This document shows, piece by piece, positions 16,486-23,308 of a stretch of DNA of 43,744 nucleotides. Position 1 is the stretch's first letter. Every line of letters begins with the position of its first letter. The notes below the pieces were generated by a model. That model was not told where the DNA came from, made no database searches, and worked only from the letters and a program-made list of their open reading frames with translations. The translations under genes and the position numbers were made by a program. This DNA is from an uncultured Acidimicrobiales bacterium (lineage in GTDB: Bacteria; Actinomycetota; Acidimicrobiia; Acidimicrobiales; SHLQ01), in NCBI GenBank assembly GCA_937922235.1, contig CAKZVC010000028.1:1-43744 (forward strand), written 5' to 3'.

Positions 16486-16702
16486 CTTCGACCCCGCCGA
16501 ACTCGTCGCCCGATTCAAAGAACGCGCCGCTGCAGTGAAGAAGCGGAACCTGCCTCCAGTTGGTGGAGATGAGCGCACGATGTTTATCCAACAGGCCCAA
16601 ACCGACTTCCGAGACTTCGCCATGCTCGGCGATGCTGAACACTCACTTGACGATGGAATCTTGACGCTTCGCATTGATCTTCGTCCACCGAGTGGGGACT
16701 GA
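16478..16702 (+). CDS. Small soluble protein of unknown function
   Basis: This 74-residue protein has a clear Shine-Dalgarno (AGGAGA) before ATG 16478. It begins with an acidic, then basic helix (DDFDPAELVARFKERAAAVKKR) and ends with a predicted beta hairpin (DGILTLRIDLRPPSG). No family is recognised. It overlaps the small membrane protein gene, and a partnership at the membrane is possible but not shown. Confidence 0.6.
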   Translation: MDDFDPAELVARFKERAAAVKKRNLPPVGGDERTMFIQQAQTDFRDFAMLGDAEHSLDDGILTLRIDLRPPSGD

Positions 16703-16733
16703 CGATTCGTCCTGATACAGTCGTGTGTCGTTC

Positions 16734-16806
16734 GCGGACGTAGCTCAGTTGGTAGAGCATCACCTTGCCAAGGTGAGGGTCGCCAGTTCGAATCTGGTCG
16801 TCCGCT
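16734..16806 (+). tRNA. tRNA-Gly (GCC)
   Basis: A full cloverleaf is present: acceptor GCGGACG with CGTCCGC, D arm GCTC/GAGC, anticodon stem TCACC/GGTGA with loop TTGCCAA (anticodon GCC), and T loop TTCGAAT. The discriminator base is T. No CCA is encoded. A terminator follows seven bases later. Confidence 0.97.
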
Positions 16807-16812
16807 CAACGG

Positions 16813-16848
16813 GAACTGCGAGCCTTCGGGCTCGCAGTTCTGCTTTTT
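16813..16848 (+). terminator. Rho-independent terminator after tRNA-Gly
   Basis: A perfect 12-base-pair stem (16813-16824 with 16829-16840) closes on a UUCG loop and is followed by TGCTTTTT. Confidence 0.9.
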
Positions 16849-17075
16849 GCACCAATTCAACGTCGTACCGGGATGACACTCGCAGATTTTTCGGTTGACG
16901 AGGTCCCCGAATCCCACTTGTCAGTACTTTTCTACGAAATTCACGCGCGGAACGCGCGCAAATATGTCGGAAACGTGTCAAAACAGTGTCGAACCATGGG
17001 GGGCGCGGAGACATTGGCGCACTGAGCTTCTACGGTCTGGTTCTGGAGAGGGCCAGCGTCCTCCCACGTCGCACT

Positions 17076-17119
17076 TGCGTGTGCGTCCGGTGGCGGAGGG
17101 GCCGCCGGGCGCACACGCA
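17076..17119 (+). other. Long GC-rich hairpin in a 360-base gap between two tRNA genes
   Basis: The gap 16849-17209 holds no credible gene. Within it, 17076-17094 pairs with 17101-17119 over 19 consecutive base pairs around a GGAGGG loop. The two non-Watson-Crick positions are U-G in a plus-strand RNA but would be A-C mismatches on the minus strand, which favours a plus-strand transcript. The loop could pair with CCTCC upstream near 17060. A smaller hairpin with a GGAA loop (CGCC/GGCG, 17181-17192) follows. It could be a small structured RNA, a processing or termination structure, or a regulatory region; no known RNA family was recognised. Confidence 0.45.
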
Positions 17120-17209
17120 GCGGCATTCTTTCGAAGCGGTTGCTCTATTGGCCGAAGGTTCGAGTTCGATGTGCCGTCTTCGCCGGAAGGCGCTACGGTA
17201 ATCAGCCAT

Positions 17210-17284
17210 GCGTCGGTGCCCGAGCGGCCCAAGGGAACGGCCTGCAAAGCCGTACAGTCGCGGGTTCAAATCCCGCCCGGCGCT
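17210..17284 (+). tRNA. tRNA-Cys (GCA)
   Basis: Acceptor GCGTCGG pairs with CCGGCGC (one G-U pair). The D arm is CCC/GGG, the anticodon stem is ACGGC/GCCGT with loop CTGCAAA (anticodon GCA), and the T arm is GCGGG/CCCGC with loop TTCAAAT. No CCA is encoded. The downstream membrane protein gene begins 45 bases later, so the two could share a transcript. Confidence 0.95.
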
Positions 17285-17329
17285 CTAGATAGACATGAAC
17301 CGTGCTCGCCTTACCACCGTTGTCGTCTC

Positions 17330-18703
17330 ATGAGCGACGTCTTTGAGGGTCCTGGCTGGTGGATGGCCTCGAATGGCAAGTGGTATCCACCGGAAAACCA
17401 CCCCGACGAGCGTTACCGCGCCCGGTTCGCCATGCCTGCCCCCGTCGTCGACGATGCGCAGACGCCACTCGAACCTCCGCCCGTTCCTGAGCAGGTCCAC
17501 CGGCAGCCCGAGGAAGAAATTCCCGAGCAGTCCGTATCGGAGCACACCGAGACAACGACACTGCTTGACCTGCAACAGCAATCTCCTGCGAGCTACTCAG
17601 GTCCGCCAGAGCAAAGCACTGAGCCGGACTTTCCGTCGGTCGAACTTCGATCTGAGCCAGATACAGCAGCTACACCAACCTCATTTACCGAGCTTGCCCG
17701 CCCGACCAATCAGGTGCTCGATCAGGCAGCCGTAGCCGAAACCGCCGAACTCTCCGGCAGCGATCTCGCGAATGAAATGGCACGAGTAGCCGAGCAACGC
17801 GCTGCGGAGCAAGAGCGCGCCAAGGCTGCGGTCTATCAGGCCGTCGCACATCGACCCGACGATGCAGAACCGGCCGATGCAGAACCGGCCGCTGCGGAAC
17901 CCGCTGATGATGACCTGGCCGTCGAGAACACGTCGGCCACCGAGACCCCGATCGCTGCGCCCGCCACCTCCGAACCGGAGGGGCTAGGTGAGGCTCCCGA
18001 TCATCGAATCTTCGACGCTGAACGGCCAGCTCCAGAGGAGACACCTGACGCACGTCGATTCTCCGTAGCCTCACCTGAGTTCACGAACCCAACCGAGCAG
18101 CGTCCGTCGTTCGACGACAACCTGCCGCCTTCGGTCGTGGCCGCACCGCAACGCACCGGCATCGGGCTTACCCAGATCGAGCTCGACCAGCCACCGGTCG
18201 ACGACACAACCCCCGTGACGTCGGGACGGCTTCGGCAGGCAACACCCGTCGTCACGCCGACCGCTGCGCAATCAACGTCTACCGCACTAGTGCATGTGCC
18301 GACGCCAGCGCTCGGCGTAGCGACCACCCGCGACCGAATTGTCTCGGCCCTCCTGTTCCTCAGCGGTGTTTCGATGATGATCGGGTCGTTTCTCGACTGG
18401 ACGAGCGGCGACCTTGTCCAAACTGGCTGGGAACGAGGCGACGGCATTCTGACGGTTGTCGCTGGGATAATTGGGGCCTCGATGGCAGGGCCGATCTTTG
18501 TTGGATTCCGCCACGCAATACCGAAGGCCGCAGCGATCATTGCCGGCGTCGTGGCTGGTATTGCGCTCGGACTTGTCGCCGTCAACAGCGTGCTGAACGC
18601 GCCCGGAATCGATTTCGCACTCGGATTCATCATCGTGGCCGTCGCTGCTGCGGTGATGATCATCGCTGGCGCAGCCGACGAAGGCGAGTTCCTCGACTAC
18701 TAG
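17330..18703 (+). CDS. Pro/Glu-rich protein with N-terminal WYPPE motif and C-terminal membrane domain
   Basis: This 457-residue protein starts at the ATG of MSDVFEGPGWWMASNGKWYPP, a Trp-rich motif like those seen at the N-termini of many actinobacterial membrane proteins of unknown function (DUF2510-like). Residues about 40-325 are low in complexity and rich in P, E, A, T and D, probably disordered, with a run of tandem repeats (see 17861-17905). Residues about 335-450 hold four membrane spans (ALLFLSGVSMMIGSFLDWTS onward). The long upstream open frame through tRNA-Cys is fortuitous. The function is unknown; a septum or envelope scaffold is only a guess. Confidence 0.75.
   Translation: MSDVFEGPGWWMASNGKWYPPENHPDERYRARFAMPAPVVDDAQTPLEPPPVPEQVHRQPEEEIPEQSVSEHTETTTLLDLQQQSPASYSGPPEQSTEPDFPSVELRSEPDTAATPTSFTELARPTNQVLDQAAVAETAELSGSDLANEMARVAEQRAAEQERAKAAVYQAVAHRPDDAEPADAEPAAAEPADDDLAVENTSATETPIAAPATSEPEGLGEAPDHRIFDAERPAPEETPDARRFSVASPEFTNPTEQRPSFDDNLPPSVVAAPQRTGIGLTQIELDQPPVDDTTPVTSGRLRQATPVVTPTAAQSTSTALVHVPTPALGVATTRDRIVSALLFLSGVSMMIGSFLDWTSGDLVQTGWERGDGILTVVAGIIGASMAGPIFVGFRHAIPKAAAIIAGVVAGIALGLVAVNSVLNAPGIDFALGFIIVAVAAAVMIIAGAADEGEFLDY
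17861..17905 (+). repeat. 15-base tandem repeat inside a coding region
   Basis: Two perfect copies of GATGCAGAACCGGCC (17861-17875 and 17876-17890) are followed by a diverged third copy (17891-17905). They encode DAEPA repeats in the disordered region, a likely site of length variation between strains. Confidence 0.85.
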
Positions 18704-18712
18704 CGTCGGGGG

Positions 18713-20938
18713 TCAGGCGGTTGCCGCCGCGACCTCCACGCGAAACCCTGTGAGCTGTGATGTTCCCGACAGCGGGTCCACAACCGTTGCTGGCGTAAGC
18801 ACGTTGACGTTTACTCCGGCATGCCGTTCCGCGACGGCCAATGAGGTTCCTTCCACACCGTGGCCCCAGCCGTGCGGAATACTGACCACGCCCGGGCGGA
18901 TCGTATCGTCGAGCTCCACGGCGATCTCAACCGACCCCGCTGACGACGACACCGTGGCCCGGTCGCCGACGTCGAGTCCTCGAGCCTGGGCATCGTCGGG
19001 GTGCATCAGCATCGTGCAACGCGGCTTGCCCTTCACCAGAATCTCGAGGTTGTGCATCCATGAGTTGTTCGAGCGCAACGTTCGACGATTGATCAGGCGC
19101 AGGCCGCTGGATGGTTCGGTCAACAGGGTGGCCAAGCGCGCCACATCGCCAAGAAGGCTCGGATGGGCAAACTCCGGCCGGCCCGACGGCGTGAGAAGCA
19201 CCTCAGGAATCCGGGGTTCAAGGGCTCCGAGATCGATCCCATGAGGATGCTCGACAAGCACATCGAGCGATAGTCCGTCGTTCGAGCCAAACCAGTCGCC
19301 ATACGGCCCAGACCGCACCAGTAGATCGAGCACACGGTCGGGGCCGGTTCGATCGCCGATGGCCACACGAATCCTCTCCTCCGACAGCTCGGGTGGGCAC
19401 TGGGAGCTTCCAAGGGCGCCTCGAATGAGCTGATCGGCGATCGTCGAGTCAACGAGTTCTGCGGCCTCCCGAGTGCCTTCTCCGCCTCCAAGCACCGTTG
19501 CCAATCGTGCGCAAATCTCCCATTCAGCCAGGGCTCCGTCGTCGAGCGGAAAGATTGGTGCCGAGTAGTTCGCCACATTGCGAACCGCCAGGTTGCCAAA
19601 GGCCACGTCGAAGTGCGGCTTCTGGAGGTGCGACGGCGGCGGAAGAATCACGTCGGCGTGGCGGGTCGTCTCGTTCAGGTAGCAGTCGATGCTGACCATG
19701 AACTCGAGCCCGCTAAGCGCGCCGTCGAGGCGTTCGCTATCGGGGCATGACAACACCGGGTTGCCCGCAACCGTGATGAGTGCGGTGATGTTGCCACTCT
19801 CGATTTCATCGGCCAGTGCAGCCACTGGGTGCTCGCCAAGCTCGATCGGCATGCCCGACGCCTTGGTCTGGCGACGTCCAAGCGTCTGCACTGGACCATG
19901 CGGACCCTCTCCACGGGTGTTCTTCGATCCGGCAGGGTTCGTCGCGAACATAGCGCCGCCGGGAGCGTCAAGGGCCCCGAGTAGAGCGTTCACTACATCC
20001 ACAAGCCAGCTCGCAGTTGTGCCAAACGGCGTGATGGTGGTGCCGAGGCGGGCGTACACGCACGGACGTTCTGCCGCCACAAGCTGCGCGATGACGTCCC
20101 GAGTTTGCTCAGCGGCAATGCCTGTTGCTTCGGCGACCGATTCGGGGGTGAACTCAGCCAGGGCCTCGACGACCTGCTCGAGCGCTGCTCGATCGGCATC
20201 ATCAGGTCGGTGCTGTCCGGTTGACACAAGCTCCGAGGCGATTGCGGCGAGAAACAGTGCGTCAGTTCCTGGAAACGGCGCCAGGTGCGTCGTGGCCTTC
20301 GCCGCTGTCTTGGTTCGCGCCGGGTCAACGACGATCAATGCCCCATCTCGATCGAGCAATGCCTGGATGCGCCCTGGCCAGTCGGGTGCGGTCGCGAGCG
20401 AGCCGTTGCTCACGAGCGGGTTGGCGCCGATCAGCAACAGGGCAGTGGTGCGGTCGATGTCGGGCACGGGAATGGTGAACGAGCTGCCGTAGATCAAGCC
20501 ACTCGCAACTTCTCGCGGTCGCTGATCCACGGTCGATGCCGAGAACACCTTTTTCGACCCGAGGGCAACGGTGATGGCTCGCGAATACAACGACAGGTCC
20601 AGGGAGTGAACAACCGGGTTGCCGAGGTACATCGCTCCACCGTCGCGTTCGCTTCGGTCGAGCACTGGCACGATTCCATCGCTGATTGCTGCGAATGCCT
20701 CATCCCAGCTGACGGCCACGTGGCGCCCGTCTTGCTTGATCAGCGGGGTTCGGAGCCTGTCAGGGTCATCGTGAAACTTGCCGAGCACCGTGCCCTTGGG
20801 GCACAGGAAGCCCTGAGAGAACACATCGTCGTGGTCGCCGCGGATTCGCGTGACGGTGCCGTCCTGATGCTCAATCGCCAAGCCACAGGTTGCTTCACAC
20901 AGTGGACACGTCCGGAAAGAAGTCGTTGGCTCTGTCAT
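18713..20938 (-). CDS. Molybdopterin-dependent oxidoreductase (formate dehydrogenase/nitrate reductase superfamily)
   Basis: This 741-residue protein starts at ATG 20938 (MTEPTTSFRTCPLC). The N-terminal Cys motif CPLCEATCG plus the Cys in GFLCPKG form a [4Fe-4S] site. The molybdopterin domains follow with LLLIGANPLVSNGS and VDPARTKTAAKA, and the C-terminal dinucleotide-binding domain has NNSWMHNLEILVKG and PHGWGHG. At the position where many relatives have the metal-ligating Cys, Sec or Ser, this protein reads STVDQRPREVASGL, so no protein thiol ligand is obvious. It has no twin-arginine signal and no adjacent electron-transfer subunit, so it is probably cytosolic. The substrate is unknown. 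A TANNNT box six bases upstream supports the start. Confidence 0.9.
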   Translation of the reverse strand: MTEPTTSFRTCPLCEATCGLAIEHQDGTVTRIRGDHDDVFSQGFLCPKGTVLGKFHDDPDRLRTPLIKQDGRHVAVSWDEAFAAISDGIVPVLDRSERDGGAMYLGNPVVHSLDLSLYSRAITVALGSKKVFSASTVDQRPREVASGLIYGSSFTIPVPDIDRTTALLLIGANPLVSNGSLATAPDWPGRIQALLDRDGALIVVDPARTKTAAKATTHLAPFPGTDALFLAAIASELVSTGQHRPDDADRAALEQVVEALAEFTPESVAEATGIAAEQTRDVIAQLVAAERPCVYARLGTTITPFGTTASWLVDVVNALLGALDAPGGAMFATNPAGSKNTRGEGPHGPVQTLGRRQTKASGMPIELGEHPVAALADEIESGNITALITVAGNPVLSCPDSERLDGALSGLEFMVSIDCYLNETTRHADVILPPPSHLQKPHFDVAFGNLAVRNVANYSAPIFPLDDGALAEWEICARLATVLGGGEGTREAAELVDSTIADQLIRGALGSSQCPPELSEERIRVAIGDRTGPDRVLDLLVRSGPYGDWFGSNDGLSLDVLVEHPHGIDLGALEPRIPEVLLTPSGRPEFAHPSLLGDVARLATLLTEPSSGLRLINRRTLRSNNSWMHNLEILVKGKPRCTMLMHPDDAQARGLDVGDRATVSSSAGSVEIAVELDDTIRPGVVSIPHGWGHGVEGTSLAVAERHAGVNVNVLTPATVVDPLSGTSQLTGFRVEVAAATA

Positions 20939-20944
20939 AACCGA

Positions 20945-20950
20945 ACAGTA
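20945..20950 (-). promoter_or_regulatory. -10 box of the leaderless molybdopterin oxidoreductase gene
   Basis: On the minus strand TACTGT is followed by six bases (TCGGTT) and ATG 20938. Confidence 0.5.
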
Positions 20951-20985
20951 GCCGAGACACACAAACCCCATCCCAGCTGCCCTTT

Positions 20986-21222
20986 GGGGTCAGGCCTCAA
21001 CAACTAACAAGTTCCCGCTGGGGTCAGGCCTCAACAACTAACAAGTTCCCTTCAAAGTCGCTCAATTTCAGCTCTCTGCAGTTCCGCTAGGTCTTCTGGG
21101 CGTGGATCTAATCTGGGCACTCGATATGGCGATTGCTTGAATAATCAAGACTCTTTGGCTCAGTTGTTAGTTGTTGAGGCCTGACCCCGAGCAATGGTTG
21201 TTAGTTGTTGAGGCCTGACCCC
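20986..21222. repeat. Small repeat-bounded element with two direct and two inverted 25-base copies
   Basis: A unit beginning GGGGTCAGGCCTCAAC occurs at 20986-21010 and 21020-21044; both copies extend identically for 31 bases through GTTCCC. Its reverse complement occurs at 21164-21188 and 21198-21222. The copies on each side are separated by only nine bases. They enclose about 113 bases (21051-21163) of less GC-rich sequence without a credible gene. The symmetry is that of a REPIN- or MITE-like non-autonomous element; no transposase is present in the window. It lies between the molybdopterin oxidoreductase promoter and the tRNA-Val terminator. Confidence 0.85.
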
Positions 21223-21232
21223 GCGCGCTACG

Positions 21233-21271
21233 AACGCAAAACAACAAAACCCCACTCGTTTGAGTGGGGTT
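21233..21271 (-). terminator. Rho-independent terminator of the tRNA-Val transcript
   Basis: AACCCCACTC pairs with GAGTGGGGTT (21248-21271, four-base loop). On the minus strand this is followed by a T-rich tract (TTTTGTTGTTTT). Between it and the tRNA there are 118 bases with a second small hairpin (21360-21378, CAAATCAC/GTGATTTG) and no gene. Confidence 0.75.
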
Positions 21272-21389
21272 CGGTACTCTTTCCCTCCGCCTCCGACGTT
21301 TCGAGCCCCCAGGCGAGAAACTCGTGTTCGAAGTCCCGTTGCGCTGAGGAACGGGGATGCAAATCACGAAGTGATTTGATGTGATCGTG

Positions 21390-21463
21390 TGGGCCGTACA
21401 GGACTTGAACCTGTGACTTCCACCATGTCGAGGTGGCACTCTAGCCAACTGAGTTAACGGCCC
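21390..21463 (-). tRNA. tRNA-Val (GAC) with C at position 33
   Basis: On the minus strand, acceptor GGGCCGT pairs perfectly with ACGGCCC. The D arm is ACTC/GAGT, the anticodon stem CCACC/GGTGG, the T arm ACAGG/CCTGT with loop TTCAAGT, and the discriminator is A. The anticodon loop reads TCGACAT, giving anticodon GAC (Val) but C rather than the near-universal U at position 33. All other features are regular, so it looks like a functional gene and not a decayed one. Confidence 0.88.
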
Positions 21464-21505
21464 GAAGACGCATCACGATAGCACTGCTCAGCAGCAATGC
21501 GACAC

Positions 21506-21511
21506 TAGGAT
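21506..21511 (+). promoter_or_regulatory. -10 box of the leaderless alpha/beta hydrolase gene
   Basis: TAGGAT lies six bases before ATG 21518. The same hexamer at the same spacing precedes terC. Confidence 0.55.
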
Positions 21512-21517
21512 CGCGCT

Positions 21518-22315
21518 ATGCCTACCGTCATCTCGGCCGCGTACCCGCTCCACGTTGAAACGAGCGGGGACGACCGTCGCCCTCCATTGCTGCTGATCAA
21601 CCCGTTGGGCGTGACGATCGACTTCTGGGAGCACATGCTCGAGTCGTTGGAGAGCAGGCACTGGGTTATTCGATTCGACCTGCGTGGCCATGGCGGGTCG
21701 GTGGGCGAGGAGCTCACTCCGTACACGGTCGATGATCTTGCTGATGATGCTCTTGCTGTTCTCGATGCGCTCGATGTTCCTCGGGCGCGGGTGTTCGGGT
21801 CGTCACTTGGAGGCATGGTTGCGGCCACGGTGGCGGCGCGGGCGCCGGAACGTGTCGAGCGATTGATTCTTGCAGCGACTGCGGTTCGCCTTGGCCCTGA
21901 CTACTGGTGGAACGAGACAATCGCTCGCGTCGCCGAACATGGAACAGCGGGCGTTGTCGATCATCTCGACACGGTGTTCTTCTCCGATGCCTGGCAGCAG
22001 GCGGTTCCCGATCGTCGCGAGGCAGCGCGGGCGATGCTGCTCGACATCGACGGCGCAGCGTATCTGGCTGGTGCGGAAGCGTCCCGAGCCGCTGACCTGT
22101 CGAATGTGGCGCGCAACATTCGTGCTAGCACGCTCGTCATCGTGGGCGGCGACGATCCAGTCTTACGTCATTCACCAGCCACAGACCTGCTCGATCTGAT
22201 CGACGGTTCCGAGGCGGTAAACGTTGGCGGAGCAAAGCACCGGGTGTTGCTCGAGCAACCAGACGCGATCTGCCAGGTCGTCAACGAGTTCCTCGTCGAC
22301 CCCGACGCCCACTAG
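21518..22315 (+). CDS. Alpha/beta-fold hydrolase
   Basis: This 265-residue protein has the oxyanion-region block LLLINPLGVTIDFWEHMLESL, then IRFDLRGHGGS, the nucleophile elbow VFGSSLGGMVA (Ser), an acid residue in VIVGGDDPVLRH and a His in VGGAKHRVLLEQPD. It is closest in pattern to 3-oxoadipate enol-lactonase and similar small-ester hydrolases, but no aromatic degradation genes are nearby, so the substrate is open. It converges on menB, whose stop lies 22 bases away; a role in quinone synthesis is not needed, since a separate MenH is present. Confidence 0.85.
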   Translation: MPTVISAAYPLHVETSGDDRRPPLLLINPLGVTIDFWEHMLESLESRHWVIRFDLRGHGGSVGEELTPYTVDDLADDALAVLDALDVPRARVFGSSLGGMVAATVAARAPERVERLILAATAVRLGPDYWWNETIARVAEHGTAGVVDHLDTVFFSDAWQQAVPDRREAARAMLLDIDGAAYLAGAEASRAADLSNVARNIRASTLVIVGGDDPVLRHSPATDLLDLIDGSEAVNVGGAKHRVLLEQPDAICQVVNEFLVDPDAH

Positions 22316-22336
22316 CTATCGAGCAACGCTCCGGCG

Positions 22337-23239
22337 TTAGAAGTAGTAGGGGTAGTTCGACCAATCCGGGGCTCGCTTTTCGAGGAACGCATCGCGTCCT
22401 TCGACCGCTTCGTCGGTCATGTACGCAAGGCGGGTGGCTTCGCCAGCGAATACCTGCTGGCCGACCATTCCGTCATCGGCAAGGTTCATCGCGAACTTGG
22501 CCATGCGTTGTCCGGTTGGGCTCTTCTGGTTGACCAGATCTGCCCACTCGAGCGCAGTGTTTTCAAGCTCGGCGTGGGGGACAACGGTATTCACCATGCC
22601 CATCGCTGCAGCTTCGTCGGCGGAGTGGTTCTGACCGAGAAAGAAGATCTCGCGGGCCTTCTTCTGCCCGATCATCTTGGCCAAGTACGCCGACCCGTAC
22701 CCGCCGTCAAAGCTCGCAACGTCGGTGTCGGTTTGCTTGAAGATCGCATGTTCGCGACTGGCGATGGTCAGGTCGCACACAACGTGGAGGCTGTGTCCGC
22801 CGCCAACTGCCCATCCAGGCACGACGGCAATGACCACCTTGGGCATGAACCGAATCAGCCGCTGGACTTCGAGAATATGAAGACGGCCAGCCCGTGCCGG
22901 ATCAACCGTGTCGGCGGTTTCGCCCTCGGCGTACTGGTAGCCAGTGCGCCCGCGAATGCGCTGATCGCCACCCGAGCAAAATGCCCAGCCGCCGTCTTTG
23001 GGCGACGGTCCGTTCCCGGTGAGCAGCACGCATCCCACATCGGGCGACATACGTGCATGATCGAGACATCGATAGAGCTCATCAACCGTCTGCGGACGAA
23101 ACGCGTTGCGAATTTCGGGGCGGTTGAACGCCACCCGAACCGTCCCGTGCGCCTTCGCTCGGTGATAGGTGATGTCTTCCAGATCGGTGAAACCAGGGAC
23201 ATCATTCCACTGTGACGCGTCAAAAATCTCCGAAACCAT
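22337..23239 (-). CDS. menB: 1,4-dihydroxy-2-naphthoyl-CoA synthase
   Basis: This 300-residue crotonase-fold enzyme closes the second ring of the naphthoquinone in menaquinone synthesis. It shows RVAFNRPEIRNAFRPQTVDEL, FCSGGDQRIRG (oxyanion hole), VVPGWAVGGGHSLHVVCDLTIAS, FKQTDTDVASFDGGYGSAYLA with the family-typical Asp, and the C-terminal end SNYPYYF. The start ATG 23239 is supported by TACGGT six bases upstream on this strand; the longer open frame ahead of it is fortuitous. It is separated from menC-menH-menD by three opposite-strand peptidase genes. Confidence 0.95.
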   Translation of the reverse strand: MVSEIFDASQWNDVPGFTDLEDITYHRAKAHGTVRVAFNRPEIRNAFRPQTVDELYRCLDHARMSPDVGCVLLTGNGPSPKDGGWAFCSGGDQRIRGRTGYQYAEGETADTVDPARAGRLHILEVQRLIRFMPKVVIAVVPGWAVGGGHSLHVVCDLTIASREHAIFKQTDTDVASFDGGYGSAYLAKMIGQKKAREIFFLGQNHSADEAAAMGMVNTVVPHAELENTALEWADLVNQKSPTGQRMAKFAMNLADDGMVGQQVFAGEATRLAYMTDEAVEGRDAFLEKRAPDWSNYPYYF

Positions 23240-23245
23240 AGGGGG

Positions 23246-23251
23246 ACCGTA
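23246..23251 (-). promoter_or_regulatory. -10 box of the leaderless menB transcript
   Basis: On the minus strand TACGGT is followed by CCCCCT and ATG. It defines the menB start and lies 63 bases from the divergent VanY gene start. Confidence 0.5.
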
Positions 23252-23308
23252 GCGCGCGTCACGGATCCTGCTTTGCACTGTGCGTGGTCTAATGGCAGTG
23301 TTTTGGTC

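Noticed and set aside
16895..17329. A long open frame running through tRNA-Cys into the Pro/Glu-rich protein
   Set aside because: It crosses a well-formed tRNA gene, its composition is not protein-like, and a natural start with a known N-terminal motif exists at 17330.
20986..21222. CRISPR array suggested by the spaced repeats
   Set aside because: The repeats are in both orientations, separated by nine bases or by one 113-base core, and no cas genes are present.
21272..21389. Possible tRNA-Ser remnant (CTCCGCCTCCG) between the tRNA-Val gene and its terminator
   Set aside because: Only a short acceptor-like stretch fits; no matching D, anticodon or T arms could be folded.
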